Assembly: GCA_947627405.1 (NCBI GenBank)
Contig: CANQVY010000088.1
Location: 1-5,394 of the forward strand
Source of the DNA: an uncultured Bacilli bacterium
GTDB lineage: Bacteria > Bacillota_I > Bacilli_A > RF39 > UBA660
Direction: 5' to 3'
DNA length: 5,394 nucleotides
Shown here: positions 1 through 5,394 of the stretch, piece by piece
Layout: every line of letters begins with the position of its first letter
How positions within the stretch are numbered: the stretch's first letter is position 1
Translations under genes and position numbers: made by a program
Notes under the pieces: generated by a model
Told to the model about the DNA's origin: nothing
Seen by the model: the letters and a program-made list of their open reading frames with translations, nothing else
The model's database searches: none

Positions 1-120
1 TCTTTATCCTCTCAAGAAACATCAAATAGTAATGCCTTAAGGCCAACAGTTGTCTTAGCATCGGATAATATGTATGTATCTGGAAATGGTACAAAAAACA
101 ATCCTTATCTTATAAAATAA
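1..120 (+). CDS. C-terminal end of a possible surface/exported protein (partial)
   Basis: Frame 1 is open from the first base to TAA at 118-120, giving 39 residues; the 5' part lies outside the window. The tail contains LRPTVVLAS, then YVSGNGTKNNPYLIK at the extreme C terminus. From memory, a hydrophobic 'RPvv-L' strand followed by 'G-GT--NPY-I' closes many predicted surface or prepilin-like proteins of low-GC gut Firmicutes, so this is probably the end of such a domain; that is recognition by pattern, not a search result. A strong hairpin terminator begins 25 nt after the stop, which supports this being a real gene end. No enzyme motif is visible in the part present, and the function of the whole protein cannot be told. 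Coding status is fairly secure; the surface-protein label is tentative. Confidence 0.6.
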   Translation, partial: SLSSQETSNSNALRPTVVLASDNMYVSGNGTKNNPYLIK

Positions 121-144
121 AACAACAAACGAAAGATGGTTTAG

Positions 145-179
145 AAAAATCTACACAAAATAAAAGTGTGTAGATTTTT
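145..179 (+). terminator. Rho-independent terminator of the left-edge gene
   Basis: A perfect 13-bp inverted repeat pairs 145-157 with 167-179 around a 9-nt A-rich loop. The right arm ends in five T, giving the U-tract of an intrinsic terminator. It starts 25 nt after the TAA of the partial gene. The left arm begins with five A, so the structure is symmetrical and could also stop transcripts arriving on the - strand, acting as a second barrier behind asnB. Confidence 0.82.
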
Positions 180-180
180 A

Positions 181-263
181 TATACAAAAAATATTGAATA
201 AGACGAATTTTTAGTATAACAGTCCTTATCAAAAACGGCAATTTGAAAAATCTTGAAACGAAA
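181..263. other. Gene-free spacer between convergent transcription units
   Basis: This is the left part of the 238-nt interval between the TAA at 118-120 and the asnB stop at 359-361. It is AT-rich with stop codons in all frames, and no ribosome-binding site precedes any start. The genes on both sides end here, so no promoter is expected. A TTGAAT at 194-199 and TATAAC at 215-220 look promoter-like but are only 15 nt apart and lead to no gene. I see nothing functional beyond the two flanking terminators. Confidence 0.6.
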
Positions 264-292
264 AACTACATCGATTAATTATCGATGTAGTT
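261..292 (-). terminator. Rho-independent terminator of asnB
   Basis: A perfect 12-bp inverted repeat pairs 264-275 with 281-292 around a 5-nt loop (TAATT). Read on the - strand, the stem runs directly into TTTTT (complement of 265-261), which is the intrinsic terminator pattern. On the + strand no T-run follows the right arm, so the orientation is clearly for - strand transcripts. It begins 66 nt beyond the asnB stop codon, leaving a short AT-rich 3' UTR. Confidence 0.82.
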
Positions 293-358
293 ATGATTAG
301 AACTTTTTTATTTCATGTATAAATGTGTTAAATGAATTCTTTTCTACTTTTTTAATTT

Positions 359-2167
359 TTATAATTGAATTTCAATATGATATTTTTCACACCATAGATC
401 AATTTGATATAAATAAGCAATTAATTGTGGTCTAGTCATTAATTGTCCAAACCACGGTAGCATATCATCATCTTCTCTATTTAATAAGTCATTGATTCTA
501 TTTTTATCAAATAGTTTATATAAAACACTATTTTTATTTTCTAATCGCTCTTTTAATAATTTTGTAACGCCACTTAAAAATACAGGATTATGGGTTTTAG
601 GATATGGATTTTTCTTTCGATACAATACTTTTTCAGGTATAATCTCTTTAAAAGCCTCTCTTAGCAAATATTTTTCTGTGTTTTTTTGATATTTGTAATG
701 AAATGGTAAATTCCATAAGTATTCAACTAATTTTGTATCGGCGAAGGGGACTCTTGCTTCTAATGTAGCGCCCATACTCATTCGATCTTTTCTATCAAGC
801 AATGTTGTCATAAAATGAGTCATATTTATATAGAATAATCTTTTATATTTATCTTTTCGATCTTTGAAAGATAATTCTTTGATCGTTTTTTTATATTCTT
901 TTTTTAAACATTTTTTTAAATTCAATTTTTTTCTTAAATTTTTATTTAATAAATTTTCTCGATCTTCTATATTATTAATCCATGGAAAGGAATATCGATT
1001 GTTTAATTGATCTTTATAAAACCATGGATAACCCCCAAAAATTTCATCCGCACATTCTCCTGATAGAATAACTTTAAAATCTTTCCTAATTTCTTGACAG
1101 AAGTAGAAAAGAGAAGAATCTATATCAATCATTCCTGGATAATCTCGAAAGTAAAGAGTATCTTTTAAATAATCGATTACTTGCTGTTGAGTAATTGTTT
1201 TATAGATATGATTGGTATGAAAGGTTTTACTCATTAATTCAATATAATCTTCATCTAAGGATACTTGAAAATCATTTTTTTTAAAATATTTTTCGTTTCC
1301 TTCATAGTCAATGGAATAAGTGGTTAGTTGTTTCTTTTGATTTAAAGCAACAATTGCTGTAATAATAGAAGAATCCAAACCTCCTGATAATAATGTGGCA
1401 ATAGGCGTATCTGATACCGTTTGTCTAATTATTGAATCACTTAGCAAATCTTTTACTTTTTGTGCTGCTTCTTCAAAACTGTCTTTACATTTTTTACTTT
1501 TTAATTTCCAATATCTTTTTTGAATGATCTTATTCTTTTTATAAATTATATAATGAGCTGGTTTGATTTGTTTTATATCCTTGAATACACCATTTCCTTG
1601 TTTTCTACTAGGTCCTAAGGCTAATAATTCTTCTACCTCTTTAGGACCAAGTATAGGTTTGATAACTTCACTCTTTAATATAGATTTAATACTTGAAGAA
1701 AATAGGAAATGGTTTCTTTTTAAAGTATAATATAAAGGTTTTACTCCAAAACGATCACGAGCTAGAAATATGGATTGTTCTTTTTTATTATAAATTGCAA
1801 AAGCAAAAATACCTTCTATTTTGGACAAGATTTTTTCTTTATAGAAATGATATCCTTTTAATAAAACTTCAGTGTCACAGGTAGTATCGAAATCATAACC
1901 ATGCTTTAACAAATCCTTTTTAATTTCTTCAGTATTGTACAATTCTCCATTGTATACAATCACTAAATCTTCATAATACATGGGTTGTTTTCCGTTTTCT
2001 AAATCAATAATTGATAATCGATTATGTCCTAGTAAGATATTGTTTTCAAAGTAATATCCAGTTGAATCCGAACCCCTGTACTTCATTAATGCTAACATTT
2101 CCTTAAATAAATTCATATGTTCTAATATATCTTCTTTATGATTTGCCCATCCTAAAATTGCACACAT
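359..2167 (-). CDS. asnB: Asparagine synthetase (glutamine-hydrolysing), class B
   Basis: This cytosolic enzyme makes asparagine from aspartate, ATP and glutamine, releasing AMP, PPi and glutamate. It has 602 residues when started at the ATG at 2167. The N-terminal class-II glutaminase domain (about 1-200) has Cys2 as the nucleophile after Met removal, then RGSD (31-34), R50, NGELYN (73-78) and CDTE (97-100); these fit the known glutamine-pocket residues of E. coli AsnB. The synthetase domain (about 230-600) has the PPi-loop SGGLDSS (261-267), SGECADEIFGGY (369-380) and LEARVPF (469-475). Length matches Bacillus AsnO (about 614). A GTG three codons upstream extends the frame, but it lies inside the Shine-Dalgarno sequence and would bury the Cys. 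Two variants stand out: Ser replaces Pro in the usual RGPD, and Cys372 replaces Gly in SGEGADE. The gene stands alone, divergent from spoIIP. I am sure of the family but not of the paralogue (AsnB- or AsnO-like). Confidence 0.95.
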   Translation of the reverse strand: MCAILGWANHKEDILEHMNLFKEMLALMKYRGSDSTGYYFENNILLGHNRLSIIDLENGKQPMYYEDLVIVYNGELYNTEEIKKDLLKHGYDFDTTCDTEVLLKGYHFYKEKILSKIEGIFAFAIYNKKEQSIFLARDRFGVKPLYYTLKRNHFLFSSSIKSILKSEVIKPILGPKEVEELLALGPSRKQGNGVFKDIKQIKPAHYIIYKKNKIIQKRYWKLKSKKCKDSFEEAAQKVKDLLSDSIIRQTVSDTPIATLLSGGLDSSIITAIVALNQKKQLTTYSIDYEGNEKYFKKNDFQVSLDEDYIELMSKTFHTNHIYKTITQQQVIDYLKDTLYFRDYPGMIDIDSSLFYFCQEIRKDFKVILSGECADEIFGGYPWFYKDQLNNRYSFPWINNIEDRENLLNKNLRKKLNLKKCLKKEYKKTIKELSFKDRKDKYKRLFYINMTHFMTTLLDRKDRMSMGATLEARVPFADTKLVEYLWNLPFHYKYQKNTEKYLLREAFKEIIPEKVLYRKKNPYPKTHNPVFLSGVTKLLKERLENKNSVLYKLFDKNRINDLLNREDDDMLPWFGQLMTRPQLIAYLYQIDLWCEKYHIEIQL

Positions 2168-2172
2168 TTTCC

Positions 2173-2178
2173 TCACCT
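2173..2178 (-). promoter_or_regulatory. Ribosome-binding site that fixes the asnB start
   Basis: Read on the - strand, AGGTGA lies 5 nt before the ATG at 2167. It matches the 3' part of the AAGGAGGTGA consensus. The alternative GTG codon (2176-2174) is inside this element, so it is unlikely to be the start. The same AGGTGA with a 5-nt spacer precedes lepA. Confidence 0.7.
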
Positions 2179-2183
2179 AAAAT

Positions 2184-2212
2184 AATATATGCAAAAAAAT
2201 ATAATATGACAA
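2184..2212 (-). promoter_or_regulatory. Candidate sigma-A promoter for asnB
   Basis: On the - strand, TTGTCA (2212-2207) and TATATT (2189-2184) are separated by 17 nt, the ideal spacing, with five of six matches to each consensus box. The expected transcription start, about 7 nt downstream, falls near 2177. That is right at the Shine-Dalgarno sequence and would leave a leader of only about 10 nt. The short leader makes this a candidate rather than a firm call; in such AT-rich sequence, chance boxes are common. No operator or leader structure (T-box, riboswitch) fits in the 88-nt gap. Confidence 0.4.
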
Positions 2213-2255
2213 AAAATAACGTAGTGATCTTGTAAGATATTTTTGAGATGATTGT

Positions 2256-3233
2256 ATGAAAAAAAGAATTCAATTGAAAAATAAAAAAAGAAAGTTAATT
2301 ACACCAAAACGAATATTATTTTATAGTTGTATTGTTTTTACAATTTCTGCTTTCGTTATAACTTTAAATACTTTAACTTTTAAATTTTCTATTGATAATG
2401 ATGAATTTATTAAATACATATTGTATGCTTCCAATCATAATATAGATTATAAATATGATTATAAAAAATTAAGCAATCGTATTGTTCAATTTCTTACAAA
2501 TGTTACTTTTGATAGTCCTAGTAGTATTCTTGCTAATAACTATAAAGGATTAACGGAGGAAGAAGAGAGTTTAAATAGCGAATATATAGAAGATCCTTTT
2601 GAAGATCAAGAAATTTTAGCGCCTAAAGTTTATATTTATAATACGCATCAATTAGAAGAATATAAGAAAAGTTCAAATAATGAATATAATGTAACGCCTA
2701 ATGTATTAATGGCGGCTTATATTTTAAGAGAAAAATTAAATAGTCTATCCATTCCAACCATTGTTGAGGAAACAGAAATTAATGAAATTTTAAAAATAAA
2801 TGCTTGGAAATATTATAAAAGTTATGATGTAACTCGTATGTTGATTGAACAAGCCAGAAAAGATTATTCCTCATTAAATTATTTTATTGATTTGCATCGT
2901 GATTCGGTATCTCACAACAAAACTTATATAAAAATTAAGGGAAAAGATTATGCTAAAATATTGTTTATTGTTGGCCTTGAAAACAAAAATTATAAAGAAA
3001 ATCTTAAATTTACAGAAGGTTTGAATGATTTAATTGAACAGAAATATCCAGGCCTTTCTAGAGGTATTTATAAAAAACAAGGGGAAGGAGTGAATGGAGT
3101 TTATAATCAGGATATTGATAAACATGTGATTTTAATAGAATTAGGAGGAGTGGATAATACAATTGATGAGGTTACAAATACAATCGATGCTTTAAGCGAT
3201 GTATTCTTTGATTATATAGGAGGTGGACAGTGA
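2256..3233 (+). CDS. spoIIP: Stage II sporulation protein P (engulfment peptidoglycan hydrolase)
   Basis: SpoIIP is a zinc-dependent amidase and endopeptidase. With SpoIID and SpoIIM it strips septal peptidoglycan so that the mother-cell membrane can engulf the forespore. The 325 residues start with a Lys/Arg-rich cytoplasmic stretch (1-19), one membrane segment (about 20-42), a poorly conserved linker to about 122, and the catalytic domain. Family motifs are all present: YNTHQLEEY (128-136, H131 and E134), DLHRDS (212-217, H214), PGLSRG (265-270), YNQD (283-286) and LIELGG (293-298, E295). H131, H214 and E295 are the expected zinc and catalytic residues by comparison with the family. It is shorter than the B. 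subtilis protein (about 401), the loss being in the linker. The RBS is GAGATGAT at 2245-2252, one mismatch from consensus. It overlaps yqxA by 4 nt. In B. subtilis the gene is sigma-E dependent, but I find no clear sigma-E boxes here. Family assignment is very secure. Confidence 0.95.
   Translation: MKKRIQLKNKKRKLITPKRILFYSCIVFTISAFVITLNTLTFKFSIDNDEFIKYILYASNHNIDYKYDYKKLSNRIVQFLTNVTFDSPSSILANNYKGLTEEEESLNSEYIEDPFEDQEILAPKVYIYNTHQLEEYKKSSNNEYNVTPNVLMAAYILREKLNSLSIPTIVEETEINEILKINAWKYYKSYDVTRMLIEQARKDYSSLNYFIDLHRDSVSHNKTYIKIKGKDYAKILFIVGLENKNYKENLKFTEGLNDLIEQKYPGLSRGIYKKQGEGVNGVYNQDIDKHVILIELGGVDNTIDEVTNTIDALSDVFFDYIGGGQ
3218..3225 (+). promoter_or_regulatory. Strong ribosome-binding site for yqxA inside the spoIIP end
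   Basis: AGGAGGTG is a full Shine-Dalgarno match, placed within the last codons of spoIIP and 4 nt before the GTG at 3230. It decides the GTG start, which overlaps the spoIIP TGA in a GTGA. The arrangement points to translational coupling of the two genes. Confidence 0.8.
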
Positions 3234-3547
3234 AAAATAATTTTATCCGAATTATAGGTATTTTTTTGCTTGTACTTTTTTTTGCTTTAATTATTATGAA
3301 TTATACAGGGGTTTATGAATATCGTATATCAAAACAAACGGCATTAACCAACGAAAATATTGAAAAATTTGAAAAAGATATTTTGGAGGGTAAAGATGTA
3401 GAAATTAAAAATTATTTAGAAGAAGAAAAGGATAATAGCAATGCGATTAGCAAGTTAACATTTAAAACGAGTGAAACCATTGGGAATCTCTTTAATAAAG
3501 TAATAACAATGCTATTTAAATCTATTGAAAAGGCGATGATGGAATAA
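3230..3547 (+). CDS. yqxA: YqxA-like small membrane protein (DUF3679 type)
   Basis: This encodes 105 residues from a GTG start that overlaps the spoIIP stop by 4 nt, behind an excellent Shine-Dalgarno sequence. Residues about 5-25 form one hydrophobic membrane segment after a short basic start. The rest is a charged, Lys/Glu-rich region predicted to lie outside the cytoplasm, ending in a likely amphipathic helix (about 70-105). Size, topology and position between spoIIP and lepA match B. subtilis YqxA (about 112 aa), whose function is unknown. The name rests on synteny and topology rather than on a diagnostic motif. Co-transcription with spoIIP suggests it is made during sporulation and may act at the same membrane, but that is inference. 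The frame stays open for 43 more sense codons after the TAA. Confidence 0.78.
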   Translation: MKNNFIRIIGIFLLVLFFALIIMNYTGVYEYRISKQTALTNENIEKFEKDILEGKDVEIKNYLEEEKDNSNAISKLTFKTSETIGNLFNKVITMLFKSIEKAMME

Positions 3548-3583
3548 AGAGAAAGATGTTTTGCTGGTGTTGATGATGAAGGG

Positions 3584-3625
3584 ATTGTTTTATTTAAAAA
3601 AATAAAAACAATAAATATATTGTTT
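3584..3625 (+). other. AT-rich hairpins with alternative pairing in the yqxA-lepA gap
   Basis: Three related segments lie in a row: ATTGTTT at 3584-3590, AAACAAT at 3606-3612 and ATTGTTT at 3619-3625. The middle one can pair upstream, as an imperfect stem of 3584-3595 with 3600-3612 and one bulged A, or downstream, as a perfect 8-bp stem of 3606-3613 with 3618-3625. The two stems exclude each other. Both are almost pure A-T, so their stability is low and they may simply reflect base composition. Confidence 0.35.
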
Positions 3626-3670
3626 GAACAAGATAAAAAGAAAAGGGGTAAAACATTAAGGGAGCCAAAT

Positions 3671-3693
3671 GAGGGATAAGTATCCCTTTTTTT
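3671..3693 (+). terminator. Intrinsic terminator of the spoIIP-yqxA unit
   Basis: AGGGAT (3672-3677) pairs with ATCCCT (3682-3687) around a 4-nt loop, with a possible G-T pair extending the stem, and seven T follow at 3687-3693. The stem is short, but its three G-C pairs and long T-run make a plausible terminator. It lies about 125 nt after the yqxA stop and about 50 nt before lepA. It would separate the sporulation pair from the housekeeping gene, although some read-through is likely. Confidence 0.68.
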
Positions 3694-3695
3694 CA

Positions 3696-3724
3696 TTGAA
3701 AAAAGGTTTGTATTGATGTAAAAT
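3696..3724 (+). promoter_or_regulatory. Candidate sigma-A promoter for lepA
   Basis: TTGAAA (3696-3701) and TAAAAT (3719-3724) are separated by exactly 17 nt and each is close to consensus. They sit just behind the terminator, as expected for an independent promoter. The predicted start near 3731 coincides with the edge of the AGGTGA ribosome-binding site (3732-3737), so the leader would be only about 12 nt, as for asnB. Confidence 0.55.
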
Positions 3725-3742
3725 ATTAAATAGGTGAAATAT

Positions 3743-5394
3743 ATGGATCAAAAAAAGATTAGAAATTTTTCGATTATTGCTCATATTGATCATGGGAAAA
3801 GTACTCTTGCGGATCGTATATTGGAAAAAACAAATGCTCTTTCTAAAAGAGAGATGAAAGATCAATTGCTCGATAATATGGACATTGAAAGAGAAAGAGG
3901 GATTACAATTAAATTAAATGCTGTAGAACTTCAATATATTTATAAGGAAGAACCCTATATCTTTCATTTGATCGATACTCCAGGGCATGTGGATTTTTCT
4001 TATGAAGTTTCTCGATCCCTTGCCGCTTGTGAAGGAGCCATTCTTGTTGTGGATGCAGCTCAAGGTATTGAAGCACAAACCCTTGCCAACCTTTATTTGG
4101 CCTTAGAAAATGATTTAACCATTATTCCGGTTATTAATAAAATTGATTTGCCTAATGCCGATGTTGATAAAGTTAAAAAAGAATTGATGGATACAATTGG
4201 ATTTTCTGAAGAAGAAATACTTTTAACGAGTGCTAAAACAGGAGAGGGAATTGATCAATTATTAGAAACAATTGTAACAAAAATTCCTTTTCCTAAAGGA
4301 GAAGAAAATAAAAATCTACAAGCCTTAATCTTTGATAGTTTATTTGATTCTTATCGAGGAGTTGCCATTTCTATACGTGTTTTTAATGGGAAAATTAAAG
4401 TAGGAGATACCATTCAGATGATGGAAACCAAAGCAAAATATGAGGTTGTAGAATTAATTAAACATACACCTAAAGAAAAGAAAGTCATGGAATTAGGATG
4501 TGGAGAAGTAGGAGTTCTTTTTGCTTCTATTAAAGATATTCGTGATGTAAAAGTAGGAGATACCATTACTTTAGCGCAAAATCCAACAGAAGAAAGATTA
4601 GCGGGATATAAACCTATGAAGCCAATGGTCTATTGTGGACTTTATCCTATTGAATCAAGTAAATATGAAGATTTAAGAGAGGCACTTGATAAGCTGAAAT
4701 TAAATGATGCTTCTTTGGAATTTGAGCCAGAAACATCAAAGGCTTTGGGGTTTGGGTTTCGAACAGGTTTTTTAGGACTTTTACATATGGAAATTATTGA
4801 AGAAAGAATTGAAAGAGAATTTGGAATTGATTTAATTGCGACTTCTCCATCTGTTGTTTATGAAGTCCATAAGACAGATGGAACGGTTATTTATGTAGAT
4901 GCTCCAACAAAAATGCCTGAACGTGTTTTGATTAGTCAAATTTTAGAACCATATGTTAAAACAAGTATTTATACACCAAATGAATATATTGGCTCAGTTA
5001 TGGGATTGTGTCAAGATAAAAGAGGAAAATATATTTCTACGGAGTATATTGATAAAACAAGAGTTAATTTGCATTATGAACTTCCGCTTTCTGAAATTGT
5101 ATATGATTTTTTTGATAAATTAAAAAGTTATACAAGAGGTTATGCTTCTTTTGACTATGATTTCATTGGATATAGACCAAGTAACTTGGTCAAATTGGAT
5201 ATTTTATTAAATGGGGAAATTGTGGATGCTCTTTCTGTGATCGTACATAAAGATTTTGCTTATGCTCGTGGGAAAAGCATTACAGAAAATTTAAAAAAGA
5301 TAATTCCTAGACAACTTTTTGAAGTTCCCATTCAAGCTTCGATCGGTCAAAAAATTATTGCTAGAGAAACGGTAAAAGCAATAAAAAAACGCAA
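3743..5394 (+). CDS. lepA: Elongation factor 4 / LepA GTPase (3' end cut by window)
   Basis: LepA is a ribosome-associated translational GTPase that resembles EF-G; proposed roles include back-translocation under stress and help with initiation or 30S biogenesis. The ATG at 3743 follows AGGTGA with a 5-nt spacer. The frame is open without interruption for 550 codons to the window edge; about 50 C-terminal residues, including the LepA-specific basic tail, should lie beyond. GTPase motifs are complete: G1 AHIDHGKST (13-21), G2 Thr55 in RGITIK, G3 DTPGH (78-82), G4 NKID (132-135) and G5 SAK (163-165). The EF-G-like domains follow, with the typical KPMVYCGLYPIESSKYEDLR and FGFRTGFLGLLHMEI signatures and, near the edge, the LepA C-terminal-domain stretch IPRQLFEVPIQASIGQKI. 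The N terminus is a few residues shorter than in B. subtilis. It follows spoIIP-yqxA as in Bacilli, but with its own likely promoter. Confidence 0.98.
   Translation, partial: MDQKKIRNFSIIAHIDHGKSTLADRILEKTNALSKREMKDQLLDNMDIERERGITIKLNAVELQYIYKEEPYIFHLIDTPGHVDFSYEVSRSLAACEGAILVVDAAQGIEAQTLANLYLALENDLTIIPVINKIDLPNADVDKVKKELMDTIGFSEEEILLTSAKTGEGIDQLLETIVTKIPFPKGEENKNLQALIFDSLFDSYRGVAISIRVFNGKIKVGDTIQMMETKAKYEVVELIKHTPKEKKVMELGCGEVGVLFASIKDIRDVKVGDTITLAQNPTEERLAGYKPMKPMVYCGLYPIESSKYEDLREALDKLKLNDASLEFEPETSKALGFGFRTGFLGLLHMEIIEERIEREFGIDLIATSPSVVYEVHKTDGTVIYVDAPTKMPERVLISQILEPYVKTSIYTPNEYIGSVMGLCQDKRGKYISTEYIDKTRVNLHYELPLSEIVYDFFDKLKSYTRGYASFDYDFIGYRPSNLVKLDILLNGEIVDALSVIVHKDFAYARGKSITENLKKIIPRQLFEVPIQASIGQKIIARETVKAIKKR

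Noticed and set aside
194..220. Promoter-like TTGAAT and TATAAC boxes
   Set aside because: The spacing is only 15 nt, no gene follows on the + strand, and they lie between convergent genes.
492..689. Open frame of 65 codons on the + strand inside asnB
   Set aside because: It is antisense to a well-conserved part of asnB, has no family motif and no good ribosome-binding site; it is an AT-rich shadow of the real gene.
1693..1884. Open frame of 63 codons on the + strand inside asnB
   Set aside because: It is antisense to the conserved glutaminase region, its composition is typical of reverse-strand translation, and no start signal is visible.
2200..2205. TATAAT on the + strand as a spoIIP promoter
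   Set aside because: No -35-like box lies at the right distance, the stretch is almost pure A-T, and spoIIP is expected to use a sporulation sigma factor whose boxes I could not find.
3412..3696. Open frame of 94 codons on the - strand across the yqxA end and the gap
   Set aside because: It overlaps yqxA antisense, its first codons lie in the terminator stem and T-run, and its product is low-complexity hydrophobic sequence without motifs.
3656..3865. Open frame of 69 codons on the - strand over the lepA start
   Set aside because: It covers the lepA promoter, RBS and P-loop region in antisense; lepA is certain, so this is a shadow.
1..5394. Mobile elements, CRISPR arrays, tRNA or rRNA genes, riboswitches, or a novel multi-gene system
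   Set aside because: I looked across both strands and saw no transposase, no regularly spaced repeats, no cloverleaf or rRNA signature and no leader long enough for a known riboswitch. The gene content is otherwise ordinary chromosomal.

Overview
This is a low-GC (roughly 30% by eye), AT-biased stretch of a Firmicutes-type (Bacillota) chromosome. The core is the conserved Bacilli gene order spoIIP - yqxA - lepA on the + strand. A class-B asparagine synthetase gene is transcribed divergently from it on the - strand, and the tail of a possible surface protein lies at the left edge. Tryptophan is encoded by TGG in asnB, and TGA is used as a real stop at the end of spoIIP, so the standard bacterial code (table 11) applies rather than the Mycoplasma code. 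The presence of spoIIP suggests an endospore former or a recent descendant of one. The AT richness, the clostridial-looking AsnB and the left-edge tail would suit an uncultured gut Bacilli lineage (Erysipelotrichales or RF39-like), but that placement is inference.

Layout: (1) 1-120, the last 39 codons of a + strand gene, followed by a strong 13-bp hairpin terminator. (2) 181-358, a gene-free gap between converging genes, holding a second perfect hairpin placed and oriented to terminate asnB. (3) 359-2167, asnB on the - strand, complete at 602 aa when begun at the ATG that puts the catalytic Cys at position 2. (4) 2168-2255, a short divergent control region with a plausible promoter for asnB but no recognisable sporulation-sigma promoter for spoIIP. 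(5) 2256-3233 spoIIP and 3230-3547 yqxA, overlapping by 4 nt and probably translationally coupled. (6) 3548-3742, a gap with AT-rich hairpins, a compact intrinsic terminator and then a good promoter just before lepA. (7) 3743-5394, lepA (elongation factor 4), intact but cut by the window end after 550 codons.

How the genes fit together: SpoIIP is the engulfment peptidoglycan hydrolase that works with SpoIID and SpoIIM. YqxA is a small single-pass membrane protein of unknown role that habitually lies between spoIIP and lepA. LepA is a translation GTPase and appears to have its own promoter here, separated from the sporulation pair by a terminator. In Bacillus the gene before spoIIP is gpr (germination protease); here asnB occupies that place in the opposite orientation. 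I found no mobile element, CRISPR array, tRNA or rRNA, and nothing that amounts to a new multi-gene system. The points most worth checking are the gpr replacement, the AsnB motif variants and start codon, the very short predicted 5' leaders, and the structured yqxA-lepA gap.
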